The translations under genes and the position numbers were made by a program. Source: Antedon bifida (lineage: Eukaryota > Echinodermata > Crinoidea > Comatulida > Antedonidae). Taken from it: a DNA stretch of 64,000 nt. Positions 54,801 to 64,000 of the stretch are shown in pieces. Each line of letters opens with the position of its first letter. Position 1 is the stretch's first letter. The stretch spans positions 31,312,501 to 31,376,500 of the forward strand of contig OY727094.1 in the NCBI GenBank assembly GCA_963402885.1. The letters are read 5' to 3'. A model generated the notes under the pieces. It ran no database searches, was not told the origin of the DNA, and saw only the letters and a list, made by a program, of their open reading frames with translations.

Positions 54801-57800
54801 TCCAATAATAATAATATTGATCAATATTAATTTTATTATTATTATTCAGTTTTTTAGATCATGGGCTATTAAATAGTTTATCATACAGAGCATTTGACAA
54901 CTGTCCAGTTGACACATCAATGTAAGTTTTAGACGAACTTGACAATGCACAGAGCGAAAGAGGGCGCGCTATTTATTATTTCGGCCCATTTAAACGTGCA
55001 GATAACTCGAGATTTCATTTAAACATTTTTCACGTTATTTCTATATCGATTTTCATGAAAATCGATAGGCATAATCTATTGATATATCTATTAACAAATC
55101 AGGAGAAAAAGTTGAGAATTGTGGACGTTATTGAGCAAACAACGTAGTAATACAAAGCGAAAAATTAGCATACGTGTTTTAATATTATTAATTTTATTTT
55201 ATATTAATAATTAATGTAATTAATTAAAAGCTGGCATAAAGATATTTACAAACGCTACGGTCATTTTCTGATAGTTGTTGGGTAAGACTTTTTAACCCAC
55301 ACTGCTGGTTGAGTTGAGTGTTGTATTTCAAAATATTTTATCCTGATTTCCATAGTTTTATGGATAACTGTAATTTGACAAGACTCGAAAAAGGCGTTTT
55401 TGATGGATGCAGTACTATCGGCACCCTGTGAGTAGATTTCATGGACTTTGTTATTCTAACAAGTTTTATTTATATCAAAACGAAGAGCTTAGAAGTTTCA
55501 ATAAGCAATATCGGAGGAAGGCGGCGGCAATGTTTATAATAGAGTCTATATAATGTATTGTATCTTAATATAATATCATATTTATTTGTTAGATCATTGG
55601 AAAATAACCAGATTTCATATATTGACGATGAAGCATTTGACAGTGTATGCATCATACATGGATTGTGAGTAATATCGCGGTTTTCTGATTCATACAACCC
55701 AACATCCTCCTCTAAAACAGGCCTTATTTAAAGTAGAATACTGTATACGGGTGCTGTATATGGAGCTGGGGTCCCATTAGGCATTTGAAATCGGCACTGC
55801 TGACTCTTATGGCAGCCCCTGCATCTAGTATCTGCCTCAGACGTATTGGCTTATGCCTCTCCTCTGGTTAAGGTGGGCACTGGACGAGAGAAGCCATTGG
55901 TCAATGTTGGTGCTTTAAACAGTCCTGGCTTAGTCATCATTCAGATGAATGTAAGACTAATTGACATTGTCGTTTACGACAGAAGTCGGCCATTAAAAAA
56001 TACATCTTTACAATTTCAGGTTTCTGACCAACAATATGCTTACCGAAATTTCACCAGCCGTTAGTATGTGTACAGTTACACAATTGTAAGTTCGGTTCTA
56101 TATTTAATTTTTCGATTATATTATTAATGTATGGTCTAGTTGTGCCCTAGAAGATTTGAAGCACACACGTGACTGAAATGGCAGTTTGAACATGTGTCTG
56201 CTAAATCCGAAAATGACTTTGTGGTAGGCCTGCTATCTTCTGAAATGAGATTGCCGCAATATTTGAAAAATAAGCTTTTCTTCGAGATTGAGTTCCTGTA
56301 ATGCTTATTAGCTCGTCACAGTAGACGGTTTAACATTTATATCTAGCTAATTTCTCAATTAATATTATAAGATTCGTCTACTACGTGTCATCATGGGCCA
56401 TCTTATAGCAGTTACTAATCTAGAATAGTAAGTTTACGATTTCTAAAAGTGTTAATCATTTTTCTTGAAGAATTCTCAGTTTCAACAGCATTGAAACACT
56501 GGGAACAGGCAAAATTGGTACCAATGCAACCGAAGGAGTCATGTTGTCTCAAAACAATATTTCAAGCATTGGAAAGGCGAATTTCAAGGGAATGACAAAT
56601 CTGAAAGTCTTGTAAGTTTTATTACTGTATTAAGTAGCTTATCAACCTTTACATGCCTCGACTAACTATTTAGTAACACTGTAATGGCCAACTGAGATAG
56701 CGTCGTACGACGAGGCCCGACGAAACGTCTCGATTCGTCAGTGCTGTCTGAGTTGAATCTCGACGAGACGAGTCGTCTTGAGATTGCTTCGGGCGTATTT
56801 TTTAGGTCTTCGTCGTAGCCTACGATGCCGTCTGAGTTGGCCTTAATTTAACTGGAACTCAACTCTCCCATCCTTTAACTCATGGAGGTGCGATCGCCGG
56901 AATAGTCGTAGGAAGCGTACGGTATAACGAACGGGTTATATATTAATTGAACATTTCTGTTATTTTTTTTTTCAGAATGATAGCCCATAATAACATCAGT
57001 AGTATTGATGACTATGCGTTTGATGACACCAACCTGTATGGAATGTAAATAAGCATTATGTTAACAAATGGAAGGTTACAATTTAAATCGAAACTCCCAA
57101 AAAGAGACTCGAATTGTAACTTAAATTTAATATCATAGAGCGTGACAAAAAGGCGTTTGATGCATGCAAAGAGAATGGAAGGGGTGTGGGTAGGTCTGAC
57201 CCAAGGCAAGACAGGCCGTCTTCGTTGCGATCCAAAGTAAATACGTTGACATTTTTCAATTACGTAAATAATTTATTGCTTTATTAACATTATCATTTAT
57301 ATTTTAGATATCTTTACGGCAATCAATTAAGTAGTATCTCGCAATTTGCTTTCAAGATGCCAGAAGAAAAACAACAAGCATATCTGTAAGTTAAATGATA
57401 TTGACTGTCTGTCCCTCTTATTATATTATATATAGCCTAGCATACAAGTAACAAATGGAAATATATTTTTACTTGTTACACTGTTATGGATTGTTTTAAT
57501 GCAATAATTCATGTACAATAGGTATATACACGACAACCCAATATATACAATTGATGAGGACAGTTTTGCAAGTTTGAAAATAGTTTACCTATCTTGTGAA
57601 CAGCTACACAAGTTGCCAAATTCGGTTGGCCAGAATGTTAATGCGTAAGTTCTGTCTGAAGCAAATTATATCTTTTATTTAAATTAAATTATTAATTTTA
57701 CCGAACCCATTCACTGACCGACAGTAGTTTTCTGTGTCAAGAGAAGACGAAACACATCTTAACTCAATATCCCACTGTGCACAGTGAATTAACATGACGT

Positions 57801-60800
57801 AGGCCTACTTTGGTATAAAGTTTGTATTATACGGTGGCGCTATTGCTCACAAACCCTTCCCATTATGCATTGTGCAATGACGTTTCTAAACCTTATATTA
57901 GAGCATTCGATTTGCGACGGCCGACGACACTGGTGGTGGCGCTATTGCTCCCAAATCCTTCCCATTATGCATCGCTTACGCAATTTGCGATAAACCTTAT
58001 TACTGGTAACTTGTTCGTTATGTGCTCATCAATTTAGGATGTGAAATTTATTTCCAGGACCTGTACATATGATGGAATCAACATTAAACTAAAGGGACTC
58101 AACAACGCTGGCCCTGAAAAAGAATCGGTAATACGTATCAGCGGCATTGAATGTCCCGGCAAAAAACAAATAGAGTGTACGTTTTGCCAAAAGGGCACGT
58201 TTGGAAATAAAGATGAACATCCCGTGTGTCTGAAATGCCCACCAGGTACGCAACATTTTGTAAAGCTTGGTTCCCATTTGGACGCAAAGTAAGGACGTAA
58301 GCCGTAACGAAGCTAATTGACCAATCACAAACGAAAGTTCAAATAATCCATCGCTTTGATTGGTCAATTCGCATGGATTGCGGCTTGCGTCCTTGCGTTG
58401 CGTCCTAGTGGGAACCAAGCTTTAGTCTAATCATGAAACTTATTCCTCCACGGTCTAACAATAGTATTGACTCCAAAAGTGTGGTTCTCACTAGGACGCA
58501 ACTCATGGACGTACACGCAGCGCAGAGGCAATGTTGGTTGTCATTTCTCAACTCGCTTGCGTTGCGTCTCGTCCTTGCGTTGCGTCTCTAGTGGGAAACA
58601 AGTTTTACGCACGTATAATCATAATATATATATTTATCTACGTTTTAGGCGGGTACTATCAAGATATGCTTGGCTTTGTAAAAACAGGAAACTACACAAC
58701 TGACTGCAAACGATGTCCAATTGGAACATTTTCTAAAGAAGCCGGGGCATCGTCAATGAGTAATTGCTTAGCTTGTCCTCTGGGTACTCAAACCGACTCT
58801 AACGCTAGCCTAAACGCTTGCGACTGCAGTTCGATGTTCCATCGATTTGACAGATTTGAGAAATGTATTCCGTGTCCTTCAGAAGGAGTAGATTGTTCTG
58901 GTGGATATCAACAACTACAGAATGGATACTGGTGGAGTTGGAACTTCACCAACAGCATTTGTTATGGTAATAACCATTCTGGAAGTCCTGCTGAGTATGA
59001 TGAGTTTATAGATGGGCTAAACAACAGCACATTCGATGTATCCGATCCAGAAGAGCTTAAGAACGTCAAATACCACGGCTCCATTCCATCTGTGCACAGA
59101 TGTCCCCGGCCTAAAAGCTGCATATCTAACGGGACATTGGCCGCGTGTGCTGAAGGCTACGAAGGCTGGTTATGTGTCGTGTGTAAAGAAGGTTATTACA
59201 CATTATTTTACGAATGCCACAAGTGTCCTCATTCTACAATCCTTCTTTTGATGTTCAGTGTCGTCACACTACTCGTTGTTTTGATTGGAACATTAACTTT
59301 CAAATATCAAACTATTTTGCGTCAAAAATATGATAAACTGAATATAAAATCTGTAAGTATGTACGTTAAAATTGCCATTAATTATTATCAAATTATTGGA
59401 ATTTTGTCAGTCAGAAGAAACGATTTATCTAAAACAAGTGGCGGGAATTTATTCATCTATTTGGATATTGTAGGCTACATCAATCTTCTCAGCCCAAGAT
59501 GTATTTTTTACGGCTTCGCCTGGAATGCATACAAGCAAGCAGTACTATCAATATGTGTTCCTGTTGTTATTATACTCTTAGGATGCGTCGCTGTGATTAT
59601 CGTCACTATAAAACGAAAACGGAATGTTGATTTCCCAGTTACCAATGGTTTAGTGTGCTTTATCGTGTTGCTACTTCTCTACTTTACTTATGCAAACACA
59701 TGTTCGGGAATCATGGCTATAGGACCGTGGGCGTATCGTACGCTTAACGTGACGCACGACGGAAGTTGCACGCGGACGATGTTGAAAATGGATTATTCCA
59801 TTATCATACCCAATGACACAGGCACAAATGCCTACCTAATACTTTGTTATTTTTCTTTTCTGTACGTGATTGGTTTTCCGGTTTCAATTGGGTGCATTCT
59901 GTATTATGTTCGCCGACGTCGCCGACCTCCTGTTGGTAGATATCATAGTTATCAACAGCTACTGAGCACAGACTGTTCCAATATTGGTGGAGAGAACAAT
60001 GAAGAACATGCATTTAAAAACGATGCCATTGTGCAAGATATCTTAAACTCTATCGATTATGAGCAGACAGAGCAGCAAAATCAACAGCATGATCAGAAAC
60101 AGCGATGTCAATGGCCGCAGCAGCACCAAAAGCAAGAACACCATCTGTCGTTCTTTTACGTCGAGTACACTCCGCGCTGTTGGTTCTGGGAAGTTATTGA
60201 GATATTTACAAAAGCAGCTCTAGCGCTGATTGTCAATTACGAAAACTATTCAGACGTTGATATAGCGTACTCTGTACTGGTGATCGTTTGCCTCATTCTT
60301 CTCCATATCCACTTTCGACCAATCAAGAACAAATTTGCACAACGATTTCAGATCACTACATTGGTCTATGTCGTTCTAAACTTGTCGGTGAAATCAATTT
60401 TGAGTAGGGAAGGCATTAGCAGAACCAGCGAAACCGTGACCTCTGGCGTGTTGACCTGTATCAACGCTTCTGTCGTTGTCATTGCCGTTTGTGAGTATTG
60501 CATTCTTTTCTTTATTTAAAAAAAATACAGATATCAACAGAGGGCGTGCTATTTAACATTTCGGCCCATATTGAAGATAGCGATAACTCGAGATTTTAAT
60601 AAGCTTTTGTGACGTCACCAATGTATCTATTTTAATCAATAGGTAAGGTCTTGGTATATATAGCTATGTGCAAAATATTCAGGACAACTTTGTTTAAGAC
60701 GTAATTTATAACATTAAGTTTTCTATATTTTCAGTGGTGTTCGTCCAAACGTTTTTCGGAGGTTTAATTCGAAAGAAATTTGCTTCAGTCATCGTTTCAT

Positions 60801-60826
60801 GCTTTTGCGATCCAAAACAAGCATGA
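51869..60826 (+). CDS. LRR - cysteine-rich - polytopic membrane receptor-like protein (17 exons)
   Basis: Exons: 51869-52038, 53235-53294, 53764-53832, 54041-54112, 54381-54449, 54674-54748, 54850-54921, 55356-55427, 55593-55664, 56020-56085, 56471-56611, 56976-57044, 57308-57385, 57522-57644, 58058-58245, 58649-60490 and 60735-60826. All junctions are GT-AG and in phase, giving 1109 aa. Order: signal peptide (1-19), Cys-rich LRR cap (VCDVCSCSARRGGTVDC), about 13 leucine-rich repeats mostly one per 66-78-nt exon (residues 57-440), two ephrin-receptor-like (GCC2/GCC3) Cys repeats (CTFCQKGTFG, CKRCPIGTFSKE; 450-520), a Cys-rich juxtamembrane block (GYEGWLCVVCKEGYY), then about 8-10 helices (roughly 661-1092). 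A Gln/His-rich cytoplasmic or loop segment lies at about 937-966. The membrane part lacks DRY and NPxxY, so it is not a rhodopsin-type LGR. Likely a surface receptor; ligand and signalling unknown. Confidence 0.88.
52056..52192. mobile_element. Family S element in LRR gene intron 1
   Basis: TAAGCTTGGTGTTCCACACA at the left, CCTAGTGAGGAACCAAGCTT at the right. It begins 17 bp after the exon 1 donor. Confidence 0.85.
52335..52552. mobile_element. Family A element in LRR gene intron 1
   Basis: TAAGCCTGGCTCCCACTAGA at the left, GCTAGTGAGAACCAAGCTTT at the right, reverse orientation. Confidence 0.9.
52862..53011. mobile_element. Family B element in LRR gene intron 1
   Basis: TAAAGCTCTGTCTACTCTAT at the left, TATAGTGTAGACAGAGCTTT at the right. 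Slightly shortened right arm. Confidence 0.9.
54138..54248. mobile_element. Partial family S element in LRR gene intron 4
   Basis: GTTGACCAATGACAAGCGAC through CTTGCGTTGCGTCTCTAGTG and AAAACCAAGTA. The left terminal repeat is missing. It begins about 25 bp after the exon 4 donor. Confidence 0.75.
54960..55016. repeat. Intron repeat, copy 1 (LRR intron 7)
   Basis: GAGGGCGCGCTATTTATTAT then TTCGGCCCAT and GATAACTCGAGATTT. It matches 60540-60597 in intron 16 of the same gene. Confidence 0.75.
55665..56019. other. LRR gene intron 9
   Basis: A 355-bp intron. The short ORF reading MAYASPLVKVGTGREK is not supported by a domain. It may be a fragment of an unknown repeat. Confidence 0.4.
56682..56845. 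mobile_element. Family G inverted-repeat element in LRR gene intron 11
   Basis: TGGCCAACTGAGATAGCGTC then GTACGACGA at the left; TCGTCGTAGCCTACGATGCC then GTCTGAGTTGGCC at the right. The middle contains further inverted TCGACGAGACGAG words. Confidence 0.75.
57836..57998. mobile_element. Family F-related element in LRR gene intron 14
   Basis: GGTGGCGCTATTGCTC.CAAA then CCTTCCCATTATGCAT occurs twice in direct orientation (57836 and 57936). It matches the arm of the hairpin at 18398-18555, and the right end reads GCAATTTGCGATAAACC. Confidence 0.75.
58261..58424. mobile_element. Family S element in LRR gene intron 15
   Basis: TAAAGCTTGGTTCCCATTTG at the left, CTAGTGGGAACCAAGCTTTA at the right. 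It begins 15 bp after the exon 15 donor. Confidence 0.9.
58477..58609. mobile_element. Second family S element in LRR gene intron 15
   Basis: AAGTGTGGTTCTCACTAGGA at the left, CTCTAGTGGGAAACAAGTTT at the right. Together with the element at 58261 it fills about three quarters of the 403-bp intron. Confidence 0.85.
60540..60597. repeat. Intron repeat, copy 2 (LRR intron 16)
   Basis: GAGGGCGTGCTATTTAACAT then TTCGGCCCAT and GATAACTCGAGATTTT, a direct match to 54960-55016. Confidence 0.75.
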
Positions 60827-61469
60827 CGCATGACACATCTACGCCGCTTTTGTTTTCAGTTTTTATGAGCTCACTTTATGTAATATACGTTTCAATCGAG
60901 GAGTCCAGTTGAAATATCTGTTATTAAAAAAATTATAAGCAATAATTTTATTATGAGATAATAATTATTGAAAGATAGAGTTTAAAATATTGTGAAAATG
61001 ATAGATGTATAAGAATTAGTAACATTTTGTATGAGTAACTTTATTAATTATTTACAATTTTAAATTGTGAGCTTTCAAACGGTAGCAGAATGATTCGAGG
61101 AATTGCCAATCAGTTTGTAAGAGGGAGGTAGGCATAACTTTGCTTGTATCATATCGTAATGTATTTATACTTTTATTGAAATAAAATTATGGTAAGTTAT
61201 AATGTACTACGTTTGACATTTTAATGTTCCAACTCCAAAGAAAAAGTAAACTAAAACTTTCCTATTTAGTTGGAGTTTGAACACAAAACAAACACACAAA
61301 CTAACTTTTATCCAATCAGAATTCGGCCCAATAAATATTTGATAGAGAGCGACCTCAAACATTTACGTACGATCGACGTCTCCGTAAAATGGCCGATCAT
61401 CACATTGGTTTTGAGTGAATATATCCATTCGAATTTTTACCGCGAAATTAAGTCTTTTAAACGCGTATA
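60827..61469. other. Compact intergenic region between the LRR gene and SART3
   Basis: About 640 bp that includes the LRR gene 3' UTR with AATAAA at 61180-61185 and, after it, the SART3 5' region. A short upstream ORF (61389-61418, MADHHIGFE-stop) precedes the SART3 start. Confidence 0.55.
61180..61185 (+). terminator. Candidate poly(A) signal of the LRR gene
   Basis: AATAAA about 350 bp after the stop at 60826, in AT-rich sequence. Confidence 0.5.
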
Positions 61470-64000
61470 ATGGACACCGATAAAATGGAATGTGAAGCCG
61501 AAACTAACGAAGACTCTGATTCAAGTTTAGACGATGAAGACAACGAATTACAGGAGCAAGAATTGACCAACAAGGTAGGCTTCTTCCTAGGCTAGGCCAA
61601 GGCGGCGGCGATAAGTATAGCTTAAGAGAGGACAGGCCTGTCGATGGGGTTACATCAGTGAGTGGTTTTAGGCCTAGGCCTACGCACTGACTATTGAATA
61701 TGATACTTTCATATTGTGACGTACAACAGTTTAGTAGACGGCATAGGCTAGAGCCATGTGGAAATTATTATTTAAAAATCGCATTTGCAGCAGTTGAAAT
61801 ATTTATTTTGAAAGTCAACCCACCGTACCCCGGCCCTCTGCAGTAAAAGTGTAATGTTAAGTATTTTCTGTATATGTACTACAATATATTTATATTTAGG
61901 CCTGACATGACATAATAATCCGGTAAGAAAAAGAAACTTAACTGTAAATATTTAATTTAATATTTAATTTGCCTGTTATTATTATGACATGTTAATGTTT
62001 TTAAATTTATTTTTGTACAGTAGTTACTTAGGCCTAATAATAATTATTAATATTATTATGTAGGCCTAATAGGCCTCTGTCTGTTTTGCATTTTAATGTT
62101 CCTTTCACTTGTAAATGTTGATTTAATTCACTTCTTGACTGCAATATGAAGATGTTTATACATATACCAGAATAAAATAAAATTATTATTATTTTTTTGT
62201 TATTTCAGGTCACAGAAAGCCCTTATGAATACGAAAATCATGTGAAACTGATCAAATTCCTAAAAGAATCTGGGGAATTGGAAAAACTAAGAGATGCACG
62301 GAATGCAATGGCCCAGATATTTCCTCTCACTGAAGGTATTTTATTAGATCTATACTATTGACTTTGATATGCCTATAATACTACTAGCATTCTCCCGACC
62401 GACCGTATTTAAAGTATTATTTACATGCAAAAGTATTTATATTTAAGATCTTTTGTGTATTCACTTGCTATAAGGTCAAAGGTGAACTGTGCTGATTTTA
62501 GAACCTCTTTTTGCTGTGCAACTGGCCTGACTTCCACAGAAACTAGTATCTATTTAGCCTATAGATCATTGTGCTTCTTTATTCAAGGGTATTTTGTCAT
62601 ATGATTAACAATTTATTTATTTGCCATAGAGTTGTGGTTGGAATGGGTGCAAGATGAGATTAAGCTAGCCTCAACAGAAGATGAAAAGAAAGCAGTGCTG
62701 GAGCTGCTTGACAGAGCTGTTTCTGATTACCTTTGTAAGGACCTTATTTCAGATTATAGTCACCATAAACACTTTATATACCATTTGCTATTACAGTAGT
62801 TTGTATTCATAAAATGTAAATGTTTTCATTTCCATTCTCCCTTTATGCATACAGTAAGAGCATGGCATGAAGATCCTGACCGCCACAGAAACTAGTATCT
62901 ATTTAGCCTATAGATCATTGCGCTTCTTCATGCAAGGGTTGACTTTGACTGGTAGTGTATGAACTACATTATTCCAGGGACAATAGTAGCAGATCCCGGA
63001 TTTTGAAATATTTGGGGGCCTACAATTTGAAAAAAGCTCTGAACCAATGTTCTATATTTTGCATTGTATTTTTTCCATATTTATAATAAAATCAGTTATG
63101 AAAATGAAATTGCCAGTTTATGGTTACCACAGCAGTTTTAGTATGAGATGCAAATGAAATTAATAAATGGAAATAATTAATATAATAATACATGTAATAC
63201 ATTTTTTTAAAATAGCTATTAGCCTTTGGCTAGAGTACTGTCAGTTCACCATTGGTGGCATTGGAACAGAAGCGGGTCTCGCTAAAGCACGGGATACATA
63301 TGAAAGGGCGGTCTCTGTTGCTGGTCTTCATGTTACTCGTGGTTCACTGATATGGGATTCTTACCGTGTTTTTGAAAATGCCATATTACAGAGTTTGCAG
63401 GTTTGTGCTTGGATCATAGAGATAGTATTAAACTACAAGGGTGACTATATATATTCTTATAGTGAGCTTTGATTGTGTTGGGAGTTGACACTCTAGTAGT
63501 TTAATAGCATCTTTGGTTCAGATTAAAGAATAAGATATAATGATAACGTAAGGTTTCCAATTAAAGACCACTTAAGTTTTCAGTATTTGTACAATCTCTA
63601 TAAGCACTAACTCAGGCTTATATTGATTACAGCCTCAGATTGGAGCTGTTCAAACAAGTGAAGAACAGACGAAATTAGAAGAACAAGAAAAGCGAATTGA
63701 AAGCCTCTTTAAAAGACAGCTTTCTACACCTCTTCTTAGTAAGTAAAAAAGTAGAATATTTAGTGAGATAATCAAAATCTGGCTCATGTGCACTGTAAAG
63801 AACCTAGTATATCTTTCGAGATGAGTAGGGGTTACCCCGGTGCACACACAGCCACTGTCACACACAGACACTTATCATAAACTCATCAAGAGGACCCTTG
63901 ATTTTAAGCATACACTGTTTGGGGTCACCCTCTATAAATAAGGTGAAATAAATAAATAAAAAATAATTTCTTTTAATTTCATAGGGTATCCACACAATAG
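61470..64000 (+). CDS. SART3: SART3 (U4/U6 snRNP recycling factor), 5' part, runs off the window
   Basis: Exons: 61470-61574, 62209-62335, 62630-62734, 63216-63400, 63633-63738 and probably from 63985 onward. Phases agree. The product has an acidic N-terminus (MDTDKMECEAETNEDSD...) followed by half-a-TPR (HAT) repeats matching SART3: SPYEYENHVKLIKFLKESGE, AQIFPLTEELWLEWVQDEI, LWLEYCQFTIGGIG, YERAVSVAGLH, SLFKRQLSTPLL. SART3/Prp24-like proteins reassemble U4/U6 snRNPs in the nucleus after splicing; the RNA-binding domains would lie beyond the window. The last junction (donor after 63738, acceptor at 63983-63984) gives RYPHN, which does not clearly match the family, so that exon edge is uncertain. 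Confidence 0.9.
61575..62208. other. SART3 intron 1
   Basis: Rich in TAGGCCTA words (61671-61682, about 61898, 62032, 62062). No mobile element boundary seen. Confidence 0.5.
62534..62590. repeat. 57-bp direct repeat, copy 1 (SART3 intron 2)
   Basis: CCACAGAAACTAGTATCTAT ... ATTCAAGGGT, nearly identical to 62883-62940 in the next intron, with SART3 exon 3 between the copies. Confidence 0.85.
62883..62940. repeat. 57-bp direct repeat, copy 2 (SART3 intron 3)
   Basis: CCACAGAAACTAGTATCTAT ... ATGCAAGGGT, about 5 differences from copy 1. Confidence 0.85.
63771..63970 (+). repeat. R1-type repeat 3' end with LINE-like tail (SART3 intron 5)
   Basis: GCTCATGTGCACTGTAAAGA, then GGGGTTACCCCGGTG and CACACACAG words as at 20990-21100. 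It continues to GGGGTCACCCTCTATAAATA and a (AAAT)n tail. The end resembles the 3' end of the minus-strand SINE at 21535-21748. Confidence 0.7.

Overview
This is an animal (metazoan) nuclear DNA window: AT-rich, with intron-rich genes, canonical GT-AG splice sites and many short interspersed repeats. The encoded proteins, the five-exon SBSPON orthologue and the very frequent AGGCCT/TAGGCCTA words in non-coding DNA make me think of an invertebrate deuterostome, possibly an echinoderm. The phylum is an inference, not proven here. Almost none of the genes is a single open reading frame. I rebuilt them by joining exons at GT/AG sites and checking that the reading phase is kept at every junction.

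Layout: (1) 1-6.7 kb is repeat-rich with no convincing gene. (2) 6743-7696 (+) is an intact single-exon class A GPCR, followed by the 3' end of a non-LTR retrotransposon at about 8.05-8.64 kb. (3) 10356-31865 (+) is a complete clathrin heavy chain gene: 26 coding exons and 1696 codons, including a 39-nt first exon. Its C-terminal tail is replaced by a Gly-Met-Pro repeat. (4) 35417-42275 (-) is a complete five-exon orthologue of SBSPON (somatomedin B plus thrombospondin type 1), 269 aa. (5) 44313-48806 (+) is a five-exon gene for an unrecognised 152-aa single-pass, cysteine-rich membrane protein, with a 17-bp minisatellite filling its presumed 3' UTR. (6) 51869-60826 (+) is a 17-exon gene for a 1109-aa receptor-like protein: signal peptide, about 13 leucine-rich repeats, ephrin-receptor-like (GCC2/GCC3-type) cysteine repeats, then a polytopic membrane domain of about 8-10 helices. 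(7) 61470 to the right edge (+) is the 5' part of SART3.

The genes look functionally unrelated: vesicle coat, secreted matrix-type protein, surface receptors and an snRNP recycling factor. What unites the window is its repeat load. I find at least nine families of short palindromic or terminal-inverted-repeat elements (MITE-like), tRNA-derived SINE pieces and several minisatellites. Two patterns stand out. Many MITE-like insertions sit only about 5-40 bp downstream of 5' splice sites, in several genes and families. The families are also unevenly spread: family B is abundant in clathrin introns, and family A/S is absent there but dense at 35-58 kb. The most novel coding candidates are the LRR plus cysteine-rich plus polytopic-membrane protein and the small cysteine-rich membrane protein.
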